64,000 nt of DNA from JAYWDA01 sp043747555 (GTDB lineage: Bacteria; Bdellovibrionota; Bdellovibrionia; Bdellovibrionales; Bdellovibrionaceae), in the NCBI GenBank assembly GCA_043747555.1, contig JAYTOY010000025.1, positions 1 through 64,000 on the forward strand. Reading direction: 5' to 3'. The position numbers were made by a program, and so were the translations under genes. A model generated the notes under the pieces. That model saw nothing but the letters and a program-made list of their open reading frames with translations. It ran no database searches and had not been told where the DNA came from. Every line of letters begins with the position of its first letter. Within the stretch, counting starts at the first letter, position 1. Shown piece after piece: positions 1-9,894 of the stretch.

Positions 1-532
1 CTACCCATGGCCCACTCCGTGTTAAAGTTTTAACAAGCACACCTTACACGATGTGTCCCGTTTTTCAAACTGTCTGCTTTATATACGGGGTCAGTAGGAC
101 AGGAGTGTTATCAGATTTTAAAACTCGACCTTGAAGGGTGAGGCCGACTCCAGCGCCGAACGCTGCCGTGTAAAACGACATTAAAAATATGATCCCAGCA
201 ACGTACTTCATAGCCTAAGTTATCGGGAGTAAACATCGATAACATGAGGGTAATATAAGATAGAGTACTTGGCGGACCGACATTCCCAATGCGAAACGTC
301 CTAAACTAAGATCCAGTTTGATTCGACTCATAATGAGATGTCATAGACCGTTAAAAAATTTTTTCTAGATTCAAAATAAAGACTTCGACATTATTTCTGG
401 GAATTCAGTCAATACGCGTCCATCAAAGCATTTCGGACTAAACCGCGGGGCCACCCCAGAATATGGCCTTCGAAATTCCTATCCTCCCTGACTCCAAACT
501 GAGATTTCTCCGCTCCAGATTGGGACATCTTA
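1..532. other. Non-coding stretch, nothing recognised
   Basis: All six frames are broken by frequent stops and no reading frame has a plausible ribosome binding site. I see no tRNA, rRNA or riboswitch signature. The only local features are an AT-rich self-complementary tract near 353-366 and ordinary mixed sequence. The 3' part may hold the promoter of the lipoprotein operon that follows, but I cannot point to a convincing -35/-10 pair. Confidence 0.5.
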
Positions 533-614
533 AATGGAGGCTAGATACAATCATAAAAATCTCGATAAATCCGATACCGGGTATGAGATGATAATAGTTC
601 GATTCGGGGGAATT

Positions 615-3050
615 GTGATAAGACTGCGAACCAGTAAGTTTATTGTTTTAAATTCCGTCCTGTTACTTCTGGCATTATTTCCTTTTCAAAATTGCTCAAA
701 CCAAATGCAAGCTAAAACTCAGCTGACTTCCAATTTCTCAAGCCTGAGTGCTGTCTCGTCGGTGATAGAAATCATTTTTTCTGATAAAACTCTTATATTT
801 AATACGCCCTCTTTAATAACAGCCTTTGTCGTTAAAGGCCTCGACGCTTCTGCAATTCAATCCATTCGTTGTCAGCTGGGCAGTAACCCCATTCAAGACT
901 GCAGCAATCAATCAATTCAGTTCAGCAATTTACCAGATGGAGACTACTCTTTAAAGGTGATCGTGGTGTCAACAACAGGTGTGACTTTAGAAGCAGTTAA
1001 AACTTTTCAAATAGATGCAACTCCACCTGGAGTTATAGTTTCTCAGGCCCCACCGGCTCTGACAAATGCAACTTCTGCCACCTTTTCATTTTCTTCTAAT
1101 GATAATTTATCTGGTGTTTTATCTACGGAATGTTCATTAAACGGTGGCACTTATGTTGCTTGCGCTAGTCCTATAGTTCTTACTACTCTAAAAACAGGCT
1201 CGAATAGTTTTAAGATACGATCTTTTGACCGAGCCGGAAATATGAGTTTGGTTTATTCTTATAATTGGACTGTTGATTTATTAGTACCCACAGTCCAGTT
1301 GTCATCAATGCCTCCTGGTGTAACTACCTCAACAGCAGCGTCTTTTAATTTTTCAGGCGTGGGAATTGTAAGTTATGAGTGCCAGCTAGATAGTGAAGTC
1401 TATGGCTCTTGCCTCAGTCCTAAAGTTTACTCTGGCTTACTTTCAGCAAGCCACAGCTTTAAAGTTCGCGGACGAAATGCCGCGGGCGTTCTATCTGCAG
1501 CTGTTATTTATAATTGGACTGTCGATACGATGGCTCCCACAATGCCAAACCTGACTTCTAGCTTTAGCTCTGTAGGTAATTCTAAATCAGGAAGTTTTAT
1601 TTTTTCAAGCACCGATGCCTTATCCGGAGTTAAAGAATTCCAGTGCTCCTTGGATGGGTCTCCATTCACGGTGTGCACTTCTCCAAATGCGGTCACTGTG
1701 ACAGATGGCAGTCATACTTTTAAGGTGAGAGCCTACGACTTGGCAACCAATGCTACTGCGGAATCAAATTTTTCTTTCACCGTCGATTCGGTTTTGCCTT
1801 TGATTAGCTTTACTCAAACGCCTACACCTTCAACGACGGAAACTTCGGCTCAGTTTTCTTTTAGCTCATCGGATGCGGGATCAGGAATTTTATCAATCCA
1901 ATGTTCACTTGATAATGCTTCTTATGTGGTTTGCATAAGCCCCCGCAGTTTAACGAATCTCACTCCGGCAACTCATCAATTTTCAGTTCAAAGTAAAGAT
2001 ATGGCTGGGAACATCGCAACTCTAAAATACTCTTGGACCGTCACAGCTGTAGCAACTCCTCCTCCTGTGACAAATACAATGAAATCAATTTTTATAGGTT
2101 CAGGTCATGTTGGCAGAACTGTGATGTCCTGCGACGATGGTTTATCTTGGATCAATGACCGATCTGACGTTGGCGCCGTCACCGGCGATCATTCTGCGTC
2201 AGCCAGCCGCGGGATAGATGCTGGTAACGGGTACATTTATGCCAACTACGGTTGGGGCTACAATGGCTCTGTAAGAAGATCACAAGATGGAATCAATTGG
2301 ACTGTCATTCATGATGGCACCTGGGGCGGAGGCATCGCCTACGGCAAAGATTATCTTTTTCATGGTGCAGAGGGTGGTAAGTGGTACCTTTCAAACAATA
2401 ACGGAACAAGCTGGGTCCAGCTGATCAGCGCTGATATTGGAAATATTAATAACCAATTTGATCACCCATCGATCACCCGACTGAATAATAAAATCTTTGT
2501 TTCGGGACGCAATCAAAAGTTAGGCATCAGTTACGATCAAGGTCGAACTTGGAAATTAATCACCGCAGGTTTACTGGGAAATACTGAAAAAAGAACTTTT
2601 GCCGAAGGCAATGGCGTGATCGTTTCTTTCAGTTACGATTCCACCATCAACGAAGGAAATGTTTCCCGATCGACAGATAATGGCCAAACTTGGAATGGTG
2701 TTATCCTCGGCGGAAGCTGGACTCAGATTGTTTTTAATGGCTCTCAATTTGTGGGCTGGAGCCGGGGCCAAACTTGGAAAAGTTCAGATGGTTTAGCATG
2801 GACAAGCACGCCAACTAAGATTGATGGAATCAATGCTCCCACCTGGTGGGCGGCAACAACTCAGTACAATCCTAAAACAGGAACTTATGTCGGTATATTA
2901 AATGCCTATGGTAACGAATATGACAAGCAAAAAGCTTATCGTAGTAAAGATGGAATCAATTGGACAACACTCGATTCTACTAAATTTAAAGGCGGATCTA
3001 CAATGAAGTCGATGATCGTTGGGGAAATAGATCAAATGTATTGTCCATAA
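615..3050 (+). CDS. Lipoprotein with Ig-like repeats and a C-terminal Asp-box (BNR) domain
   Basis: This is an exported lipoprotein of about 811 residues. From the GTG at 615 (GGGGG at 606-610) a basic n-region and a hydrophobic stretch lead to the lipobox FQNC with Cys27. ATGs at 588 and 534 are alternative starts. Residues 50-480 are four or five repeats of about 90 residues with paired cysteines and motifs such as SLDNASY, DGDYSLKV and YNWTVD, typical of bacterial Ig-like domains. Residues 489-811 hold about seven Asp-box motifs (S-x-D-x-G-x-T-W, for example SYDQGRTW and STDNGQTW), suggesting a beta-propeller. Asp-boxes are structural and do not prove sialidase activity. The propeller is paralogous to the gene at 8196 and the Ig part to the gene at 4788. 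It is probably the first gene of an operon. Confidence 0.85.
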   Translation: MIRLRTSKFIVLNSVLLLLALFPFQNCSNQMQAKTQLTSNFSSLSAVSSVIEIIFSDKTLIFNTPSLITAFVVKGLDASAIQSIRCQLGSNPIQDCSNQSIQFSNLPDGDYSLKVIVVSTTGVTLEAVKTFQIDATPPGVIVSQAPPALTNATSATFSFSSNDNLSGVLSTECSLNGGTYVACASPIVLTTLKTGSNSFKIRSFDRAGNMSLVYSYNWTVDLLVPTVQLSSMPPGVTTSTAASFNFSGVGIVSYECQLDSEVYGSCLSPKVYSGLLSASHSFKVRGRNAAGVLSAAVIYNWTVDTMAPTMPNLTSSFSSVGNSKSGSFIFSSTDALSGVKEFQCSLDGSPFTVCTSPNAVTVTDGSHTFKVRAYDLATNATAESNFSFTVDSVLPLISFTQTPTPSTTETSAQFSFSSSDAGSGILSIQCSLDNASYVVCISPRSLTNLTPATHQFSVQSKDMAGNIATLKYSWTVTAVATPPPVTNTMKSIFIGSGHVGRTVMSCDDGLSWINDRSDVGAVTGDHSASASRGIDAGNGYIYANYGWGYNGSVRRSQDGINWTVIHDGTWGGGIAYGKDYLFHGAEGGKWYLSNNNGTSWVQLISADIGNINNQFDHPSITRLNNKIFVSGRNQKLGISYDQGRTWKLITAGLLGNTEKRTFAEGNGVIVSFSYDSTINEGNVSRSTDNGQTWNGVILGGSWTQIVFNGSQFVGWSRGQTWKSSDGLAWTSTPTKIDGINAPTWWAATTQYNPKTGTYVGILNAYGNEYDKQKAYRSKDGINWTTLDSTKFKGGSTMKSMIVGEIDQMYCP

Positions 3051-3085
3051 ATTTTAATTTAAAGCGGCAAATCGAGGGGTTAAGA

Positions 3086-4759
3086 ATGAAGTATAATAAT
3101 TTATCACGGCGTATGTTTTTGCAAGGAAGCGCCAGCGCTTTCGTGACGATACCATTTTTAACTTCCTTGCTGCCTAGAGAGCTGTGGGCGCAAACATCCC
3201 CTGCGACGATCAAACGTTTTATAACAATCAGCAAAGGCTACGAAATCGGTCACAATTCTTTTTGGATTCCAAACAATGGAACCAGCGAACAAATCAATAA
3301 TTTACCGCAACCAAATCGTATCACTCCAGGGACCAATGGCCACCATGATACCCGTTGGCAGCCCCTACGGGAATTTGCCCCAACAAATACATCAGTATTA
3401 GCACCCTTGTATGGATCAAGTTTAAGTCCTTACTTAGAATCAATGAACATCTTAAGAAGTCTTGATTTACCGTCCCGATATGGTCATGGTTTTACTCAGA
3501 TTTTGGGAGGGCTCCCCCCGGGTGAGGCCGATAATGGTCTCCTAAAAACGGTTCCCACAATTGATTATTTTTTAAATAGTAGCGCTAAATTTAATCCTGC
3601 GGCCTTACCGTTGATATCGACTCACAACGGTAGTTCTTTTTCCCAATCCTTAGCAGGATCTTCGGTGGTCAATACTTCAAACATAGGCACCTACTTTAGC
3701 AATTTGTACAACGGCTTATTTGCAAATGGTAGCTACCCAGAAAGTGGACAAGCCGTCGCAGTTAACCCGAAAGCAAATATTTTAAATCGTGTCCTTGAAG
3801 ATTATAATCGCGTCCGTAACAGTAGAAATATTAGTAAAGAAGATAAACTGGCACTGGATAACGTCTTTGATAAATTCAGCGATATTCAAAGAGGCTTTAA
3901 TTTAACCTCAACCGCTCAGTGCAAGTATAAAGATTTTTTTACAACCCATGTTGATGTTAAAAGCACTGATGATTCACGTGGCTTTAGTTATATTCAAGCC
4001 AAAGGCAAAGCGGTCGCTGATTTAATGTCAGCCGCTATCATGTGCGACAGTGTTCGAGTGATGAATTTATCTGCACAGATGCAAGATATCTTGGGCATCG
4101 TCGATGGAGAAACATTTGACCATCAGCTAACAAGTCATCAACCGTTGACCATTGCAAATGGAAAATATCAGTGGCAGCGTCTTGGCTCGCGACAGGCGAC
4201 AATCTACAAAAACTTCATTGCGCCTCTTGTTCAAAATTTATCCTCTGCTATTGATCCAAGTAATGGGAAATCATTTTTATATAATTCACTCATTTACTGC
4301 ACAAACGAAAGTGCCCAAGTGCACGGCTGGGGATCTCACCCAGTTATTCTATTTGGCAATGCCGGCGGCACGATGACAACTGGCAACTATATTGACTATG
4401 CGGACAGATCTAAGGGCGCCTTTAAAGGTGCCGATTCTGGAGTCGAACGATTTAATGAAATTCCAGGCAATTTAAACTTTTCAAATAACTGGCGCGGAGT
4501 CTCATATAACAGATTATTAGTGAGCATTGCCCAAGCGATGGGCTTCACCCCAGCAGAATATGAACAAAATGCTTTAAATGCCCAGCTTTACAATCGAATC
4601 GATATCGGTGATTTAAATAAAAGTCTGACCAGTATCGGTGGATTTGGTTATGCTTATCGAATCGATATTACACAGACTAACTATAGAAATACGACATTCA
4701 AACCCACCCTCGCTTTTTATGATTTAAAACAATTCAAATACAAGCTGCCCATTTTATAG
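3086..4759 (+). CDS. Tat-exported DUF1552 family protein
   Basis: This 557-residue protein has a twin-arginine leader: SRRMFLQG around residues 7-14, then a hydrophobic segment ending near LLPRELWA. The ATG at 3086 is preceded by GAGGGG and lies 35 bases after the upstream gene. The body resembles DUF1552 proteins of planctomycetes, myxobacteria and bdellovibrios, whose function is unknown. An H-x4-H pattern (FDHQLTSHQ, His346 and His351) resembles the conserved histidine motif of that family. In those groups DUF1552 genes usually sit beside DUF1592/DUF1588 cytochrome-like genes, as here with the gene at 4788. Export in folded form suggests a cytoplasmically loaded cofactor. The function cannot be assigned; the family call is from memory of the motif and the gene pairing. 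Confidence 0.8.
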   Translation: MKYNNLSRRMFLQGSASAFVTIPFLTSLLPRELWAQTSPATIKRFITISKGYEIGHNSFWIPNNGTSEQINNLPQPNRITPGTNGHHDTRWQPLREFAPTNTSVLAPLYGSSLSPYLESMNILRSLDLPSRYGHGFTQILGGLPPGEADNGLLKTVPTIDYFLNSSAKFNPAALPLISTHNGSSFSQSLAGSSVVNTSNIGTYFSNLYNGLFANGSYPESGQAVAVNPKANILNRVLEDYNRVRNSRNISKEDKLALDNVFDKFSDIQRGFNLTSTAQCKYKDFFTTHVDVKSTDDSRGFSYIQAKGKAVADLMSAAIMCDSVRVMNLSAQMQDILGIVDGETFDHQLTSHQPLTIANGKYQWQRLGSRQATIYKNFIAPLVQNLSSAIDPSNGKSFLYNSLIYCTNESAQVHGWGSHPVILFGNAGGTMTTGNYIDYADRSKGAFKGADSGVERFNEIPGNLNFSNNWRGVSYNRLLVSIAQAMGFTPAEYEQNALNAQLYNRIDIGDLNKSLTSIGGFGYAYRIDITQTNYRNTTFKPTLAFYDLKQFKYKLPIL

Positions 4760-4787
4760 AAAATAATTCGATAGATAGGAAACTACC

Positions 4788-7700
4788 ATGAGTATTTTTT
4801 CACTAAAATCTCGTAAACAAAAACTTCATTTAGGGATAGTTTTTGCTATTATATTTTTCAACATGATTGCCTTTCAAAATTGTTCGAAAGGATTTAAAGT
4901 ATCAAAAGCACTTGAAATCAATTCGACTTCATTTTTGTCAACTACGGCTCAAATATTTATTTCTTTTTTACCAAACCAAAGTCTTTTTAAAACTTCAGTA
5001 GTTAATATTTCATTTAGTGTGACTACAGCAGACAACGAGGCCCTTAAAACCATTAAATGCCAATTAGGAAGTGACCTTGCTCAAGATTGCATTTCCAAAA
5101 GTATTTCATTCCCAAGTCTTGCTGATGGTGACTTTGTTTTAAAAGTAATCGCTGAGACAACCACAGGTGTTATCGGTGAAGCTATTTTAAATTTTAGAAA
5201 AGATGTCACTGCTCCAGTGATTATGGTTTCTCAATCTCCAGCAGCAATAACTGGCGCAACCGTTGCCAGTTTTATTTTTTCAGTCAATGAAAATTTATCT
5301 GGCGGATCCAAAATAGAATGTTCCTTAGATAATGCGACCTTTTCAATTTGCCAAAGTTCGGTTACTTTTTCAAATTTATCCGTTACCAGTCATAATTTTA
5401 GACTGAAAGCCACTGACAACGCTGGTAATATCAGTTCAATTTACTCTTACAATTGGTTGATTGATTTAACGGCTCCGACCATCAATCTAACCTCTAACAC
5501 CCTGCCCTTTACTAAAAGTACATCTCAAACTTTTACATTTACCGGAACTGGTGTTTCCTCTTTTCAATGTCAAATTGACACAAATGCATTTGTCAGTTGT
5601 ATAAGTCCTCAAAGTTACATCAACCTAGGCTCCACCGTGCATACATTTAAAGTTCGTGGTGTATCAGCGACCGGAGTTCTATCGTCACCGATAAGTGCCA
5701 CCTGGGTAGTTGATACTGTAACACCGACAAATCCAGTTCTCACATCAAACATTGGCGCCCTGACAACTTTAAAATCAGCAGATATGACATTTACTTCGAT
5801 GGATTCTGGATCGGGCCTTGCGGGTTATCAATGTTCACTGGATAATGCCACTTTTGCGGCCTGTGTTTCACCAGTGGCACTAACTTTATTAAGCGTTGCT
5901 AGTCATACCTTTAAAGTAAAGGCTTTTGATATTGCTGGCAATATTTCAGCAGAGTCTATTTTCAACTTCACCGTTCAACAAGTGGATCCGTTATTGGCAT
6001 TTAATAATGCTAAAGTGGTCATGGCGAATCGTTGCGTTAGTTGTCACCAAGCCGGTGGCCCGAATGGAGCGACGAATTTTAATTTAGCGACTGAAAAAGA
6101 TTTTGTGAATGCAGGCCTTGTTGTTCCAGGTAAAATTACTACTTCTCCGATGATATATCGTTTAAAGAATTACCCTATTGATAATGGACTTCGAAATATG
6201 CCGATTGGTGGACTTTTAACCAGCGAAGAATATAAGGCAATGGTTGATTGGGTCACTGGTCTGTCACCTGACCTCATTAATTTAAACCAATTTGCCTGTA
6301 ACATCAATGAACAGCCTGATCAGGTGAATGCAAAACGCCTTTCCCGATCAGAATATTATAATTCGATTTTTGATCTCATCAGTCGGGCTTTGGGTGATCT
6401 TGCAACTAAAGCACTTTTAGACCCTATTAATCCCATCGGACTGTTGCCCGGTGATGCGAGTGGTGGTTATTCCACGGGCGATAGAAATTTCTCATCGATT
6501 CATGCAAAAGCCTATTTTGATATTGCTGATAAAGTATCCACCCAGCTAGTAAGCACTACGAACTTAAGTAAGTTTGTTAGCACCTACATCAATTACAGCA
6601 AAGGCACTTGCATTTACACAAGCGCCTCCACACTTAATACGGATTGTAAGAACACCTTGATTAGAAATTTCACATTGCGAGCCTGGGGTCGCCCCATCGA
6701 ACAAACTAATAATAATTTGAACAATGAATACTTAGCCATGCAGAATGAGTTTTTACAAGCCGCTAGCACAACCGCCGGAGTCGAGGCTTTGATTTTCAGA
6801 ACATTGATATCGCCGCACTTTTTAAATCATTTACAGACAGATGTTGTCTTAGTCAGTGGGGATGTTTATAAATTATCATCTTATTCAATTGCGCGAAGAC
6901 TTTCATTCTTATATTCAGATAAAATCCCTGATGAAGGCCTATTAAGCATTGCTGCTTCCAATGACCTGACCCAAGACGCTGGTTTTAATATAGCCCTTAA
7001 TTACGTTTCGCAAAGAATGGATCCCGTCGTGGGACAGTTCACTCGCGAATGGTTGCATTTAGACAACCTACCAGATTTCAACGCCTTGACCCATGCAAAG
7101 TTCAAATACATTAGTTTAGGCATTACGGCCGATGATACTTTAAGAAAAAATATGGCTCAGGAAATCGTTGATTTAGTATCGTATGTCTCAAAAAACAATC
7201 GCAGTTTCAAAGAGGTCCTAACCAGCAATATTTCTTTTGCCCGAGATCCTAGTTTAATGAAAATTTATTCTCAAACAACTCCGGCCCCTGTCGCTGTCAC
7301 AGAATTAAATGCAGTTCGTTTCCCTGCCGGCGAGCGAAGTGGTCTTTTGACTCGTGCAGGAATGCTAATGTCTGGAAGCCATTCAGAAAACCCTGTCATG
7401 CGCGGCATTCACACAAGAAAATATTTGCTCTGTTTAACTTTAGCAGATCCGCCAGCAGATTTGGGAGATGCATTGACCCCACCTATCCTGGATCCCAACT
7501 TAACAACCCGTGAACGCTATCAGCAAAAAACATCTGGACCCGCCTGCATCGGATGTCATAGTCAAATTAATCCGGTTGGTTTTTCAATGAGTAAATATAA
7601 TGCCTTGGGAGGGTACCAATTGTTTGAACCCATTTTTAACGAAAGCCAGCAGCTGGTAAATAATATTGCGACGGATTCAAAAGTTAATTTATCGATCGCT

Positions 7701-7955
7701 TTAGGTATTGATAAAGATGTACTTAATGCGATGGAATTCAGTGTTGAAATGACAAATTCCACTGCATTTAAAAAATGTTTAACTCAAAGTTTCTATAGTT
7801 ATGCTTATGACTTAAATGAAAAAACAATCCAGACAAATTCATGCTCGATGAACAAAATGTACAATGAACTTAATTCTGGCGCAACTTTGCAAAACTTTTT
7901 CAAAAGTGCTGCGACTGATAGCCGCTTTAGAATGCGTAGAATTGTGAAACAGTAG
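4788..7955 (+). CDS. Ig-like, cytochrome c, DUF1592/DUF1588/DUF1585 lipoprotein
   Basis: This is a 1055-residue lipoprotein with lipobox FQNC at Cys32. Residues about 40-400 are Ig-like repeats collinear with those of the gene at 615. Next comes a c-type haem domain with CVSCH at 416-420 and a candidate distal Met in NMPIGG. The rest follows the DUF1587/DUF1592/DUF1588/DUF1585 order: RLSRSEYYNSIFDL near 525, ARRLSFLYSDKIPDE near 700, RAGMLMSGSHSENPVMRG near 860 and a second haem motif CIGCH at 920-924, then a DUF1585-like tail. Proteins of this kind pair with DUF1552 genes in planctomycetes and myxobacteria. The two haems suggest periplasmic electron transfer, but substrate and partner are unknown. 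It starts 28 bases after the DUF1552 gene. Confidence 0.85.
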   Translation: MSIFSLKSRKQKLHLGIVFAIIFFNMIAFQNCSKGFKVSKALEINSTSFLSTTAQIFISFLPNQSLFKTSVVNISFSVTTADNEALKTIKCQLGSDLAQDCISKSISFPSLADGDFVLKVIAETTTGVIGEAILNFRKDVTAPVIMVSQSPAAITGATVASFIFSVNENLSGGSKIECSLDNATFSICQSSVTFSNLSVTSHNFRLKATDNAGNISSIYSYNWLIDLTAPTINLTSNTLPFTKSTSQTFTFTGTGVSSFQCQIDTNAFVSCISPQSYINLGSTVHTFKVRGVSATGVLSSPISATWVVDTVTPTNPVLTSNIGALTTLKSADMTFTSMDSGSGLAGYQCSLDNATFAACVSPVALTLLSVASHTFKVKAFDIAGNISAESIFNFTVQQVDPLLAFNNAKVVMANRCVSCHQAGGPNGATNFNLATEKDFVNAGLVVPGKITTSPMIYRLKNYPIDNGLRNMPIGGLLTSEEYKAMVDWVTGLSPDLINLNQFACNINEQPDQVNAKRLSRSEYYNSIFDLISRALGDLATKALLDPINPIGLLPGDASGGYSTGDRNFSSIHAKAYFDIADKVSTQLVSTTNLSKFVSTYINYSKGTCIYTSASTLNTDCKNTLIRNFTLRAWGRPIEQTNNNLNNEYLAMQNEFLQAASTTAGVEALIFRTLISPHFLNHLQTDVVLVSGDVYKLSSYSIARRLSFLYSDKIPDEGLLSIAASNDLTQDAGFNIALNYVSQRMDPVVGQFTREWLHLDNLPDFNALTHAKFKYISLGITADDTLRKNMAQEIVDLVSYVSKNNRSFKEVLTSNISFARDPSLMKIYSQTTPAPVAVTELNAVRFPAGERSGLLTRAGMLMSGSHSENPVMRGIHTRKYLLCLTLADPPADLGDALTPPILDPNLTTRERYQQKTSGPACIGCHSQINPVGFSMSKYNALGGYQLFEPIFNESQQLVNNIATDSKVNLSIALGIDKDVLNAMEFSVEMTNSTAFKKCLTQSFYSYAYDLNEKTIQTNSCSMNKMYNELNSGATLQNFFKSAATDSRFRMRRIVKQ

Positions 7956-8195
7956 GGTCCCCGCGAGCTCGTTTGCATTTAAATCAGCCAAGATCAGAAA
8001 AACTCCATATCGGTTTCTTTTGCCCCGTCCCCACAACTTCCAGGAAGAGCGCTAAGATCGTATAAAACTTTGACATTATTCTCTGAGCTTCGAACACGAC
8101 GACTTAAATTGATATAAAATTTTTTAGTGATCTCAAGACTTTGGTTAAGGTGTAGAATTTTAGAAAGCCCGTTAAAAGGCTTTAGGGGGAATTCT

Positions 8196-9422
8196 ATGGC
8201 TTCCAAAGCTAGGCTTCAGTTATCTTCATCGGTCCTATTGCTGTCCCTTCTGATGATCGGATTCGTCAACTGCAGCCAGCCCGGATTTCAACCGTTATCC
8301 TCGCCGACCAGTCTTAATTCTTTATCTAGCACAACGAACTCAGCAGTTCCTGGTGCAACCACTCCAGAGGTCACGACCCCTGTTATTCAACCTCCTTTCA
8401 CAGCGCCTCCATTAGTCCAAGGCAAGGTGGATGTCTTTATGGCCCACGGGAAAATTGGTCGAACCGTGATGTCTTGTGATGATGGCTTAACATGGATCAA
8501 TAACCAATCAGACAACGATAATGCAAGATGCTGGATCACCGGTGATCCAAATTATGTCGAGTGTGATCATGACGCCAGATCCGCCACTGGACTTGATGCC
8601 AGTGATGACGGCTGGTTTTATGCTCAGTATGGCTGGGGTTTTAACGGAACAATCAGAAGATCCCGCAACGGAGTGATCTGGGAAGTCGTTCGATCGGGCG
8701 GCTGGGGTGGCGGCTTGGGCGTTGCAAACAATAAAGTATTTAGTATTTGGGAATCTGGCTGGGCTGGTTCTGCAGACCAGGGAAAGACTTGGCAGCAAAT
8801 CACAAACTTGAATTTTGACCATGCTTTCGTTTCTCGCGCGGGGCAGAAATTAATCTCTCGGGGCCGCAATGTCGGCGAGCTTGCCGTCAGCTTAGATTCA
8901 GGTGCTACATGGAAGGCAGCTCCAACATTCAAACCAGAGTGGGGCGGATCTTTTGCTGAAGGAAATGGAGTGATTGTGTCGATTGGACAAAAAGAAGTCC
9001 AAGGTTCACCAACCTTAGGTTTTGCAGGGCGTTCAACGGATAACGGTGCAACTTGGACAGCTGTCCAAGTTTTTGAAAATCAATATTGGTCTTCCAACGT
9101 ACTTTTTAACGGAACCAACTTTGTAGCTTGGTCTGCGGGACGCCAATGGCAAAGTAAAGATGGACTGACGTGGACATCAACACCCTACAATATTGCACTT
9201 GGCAATTCAGCGGGATGGTCAGGATATTTTTCATTTAATCAAAGAACGGGAACCTACGTTTCGATCAGCACCGGCTGGGGAAGTTGGTACGATAAGCAAG
9301 TGGCTATTCGAAGCACCGATGGAATCAACTGGACAAAGCTTGATCCTACTAAATTCAAAGGCAGTCATCCCATTGCTAAAATTGTCATGGGTCAAATGGA
9401 TGCCAGCGCTTGCGGAAAGTAA
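8196..9422 (+). CDS. Lipoprotein with Asp-box (BNR) repeat domain
   Basis: This is a 408-residue lipoprotein. The ATG at 8196 has AGGGGGA five bases upstream, and the lipobox GFVNC gives Cys26. A Pro/Thr-rich linker (residues 40-75) precedes a propeller-like domain at about 79-408 with repeated S-x-D-x-G-x-T-W boxes such as SLDSGATW and STDNGATW. The domain opens with GRTVMSCDDGL, almost identical to the same point of the gene at 615, so the two are paralogues over about 320 residues. It lacks the Ig-like repeats. A 240-base gap separates it from the operon upstream and a hairpin follows it at 9471, so it may have its own promoter. Function unknown; surface binding or glycan recognition is a guess. 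Confidence 0.85.
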   Translation: MASKARLQLSSSVLLLSLLMIGFVNCSQPGFQPLSSPTSLNSLSSTTNSAVPGATTPEVTTPVIQPPFTAPPLVQGKVDVFMAHGKIGRTVMSCDDGLTWINNQSDNDNARCWITGDPNYVECDHDARSATGLDASDDGWFYAQYGWGFNGTIRRSRNGVIWEVVRSGGWGGGLGVANNKVFSIWESGWAGSADQGKTWQQITNLNFDHAFVSRAGQKLISRGRNVGELAVSLDSGATWKAAPTFKPEWGGSFAEGNGVIVSIGQKEVQGSPTLGFAGRSTDNGATWTAVQVFENQYWSSNVLFNGTNFVAWSAGRQWQSKDGLTWTSTPYNIALGNSAGWSGYFSFNQRTGTYVSISTGWGSWYDKQVAIRSTDGINWTKLDPTKFKGSHPIAKIVMGQMDASACGK

Positions 9423-9470
9423 AAAGTTAAATCGATTCCCTGGATTTAGCTGGATATAGCTTAGGGGGTC

Positions 9471-9493
9471 AGGCTGCTTAGGCAGCCTTTCTC
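9471..9493 (+). terminator. Hairpin terminator after the Asp-box lipoprotein
   Basis: Arms AGGCTGC (9471-9477) and GCAGCCT (9482-9488) form seven pairs around the loop TTAG, followed by a short pyrimidine run. The T-tract is weak, so termination may be partial. Confidence 0.5.
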
Positions 9494-9519
9494 AAAATCT
9501 CCTTAATGTGTGACTGATA

Positions 9520-9894
9520 GCCATCTATGCGTCTTCTATAAGCCTTGGGCATGTCTATGCAGGATCTAGCCACTCATATTTAGGGGTTATCAAACAAAGA
9601 GTTGAGCGCATAGAAAAAGATGAGCTTGAAGGGAAGCTAACAATCGAAACTCTTAAAAAAACCGCTGAGGCGATGAACTGCGAATTTATTTATTTTATTG
9701 TTCCGAAAACCAGCCTTCAAGATACGGTAGAAAAGCAAGCAAGATTAGCAGCCACTTCTATCGTAAACAATGTTGATCGAACGATGAAATTAGAAAAACA
9801 AGCCACCTCAAAATCAGCCAGCCAATCTATTATTGAAGAAATTGTACGGCAACTTCTGCAGAAAAATGATCGACGAATATGGAAAAATAAATGA
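9520..9894 (+). pseudogene. Decayed mobile mystery protein A (XRE-type regulator)
   Basis: The last 74 codons read intact and match the C-terminal half of mobile mystery protein A: AMNCEFIYFIVPKTSL, then DRTMKLEKQA and a final NDRRIWKNK. Upstream the match continues as QRVERIEKDELEGKLTIETL without a start. The expected helix-turn-helix part continues in another frame as ALGMSMQDLATH (about 9542-9577), so there is a frameshift near 9580. A stop lies just before that (TAA near 9539) and the N-terminus is missing. The stop overlaps the next gene by ATGA, the usual coupling in this pair. I infer a dead regulator gene left from a mobile pair. The family name is from recognition of the motif. Confidence 0.75.

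Noticed and set aside
615..3050. Calling the Asp-box lipoproteins sialidases
   Set aside because: Asp-boxes are shared by many propellers; the sialidase Arg triad and the FRIP motif are not seen.
3086..4759. Alternative start at 3041 for the DUF1552 protein
   Set aside because: It would overlap the upstream gene and put 15 extra residues before the Tat leader; the ATG at 3086 has GAGGGG at good spacing.
8508..8932. Two minus-strand open frames of about 100 codons opposite the Asp-box lipoprotein
   Set aside because: They lie fully inside a gene with a signal peptide and clear repeats, lack ribosome binding sites, and look like frame shadows.
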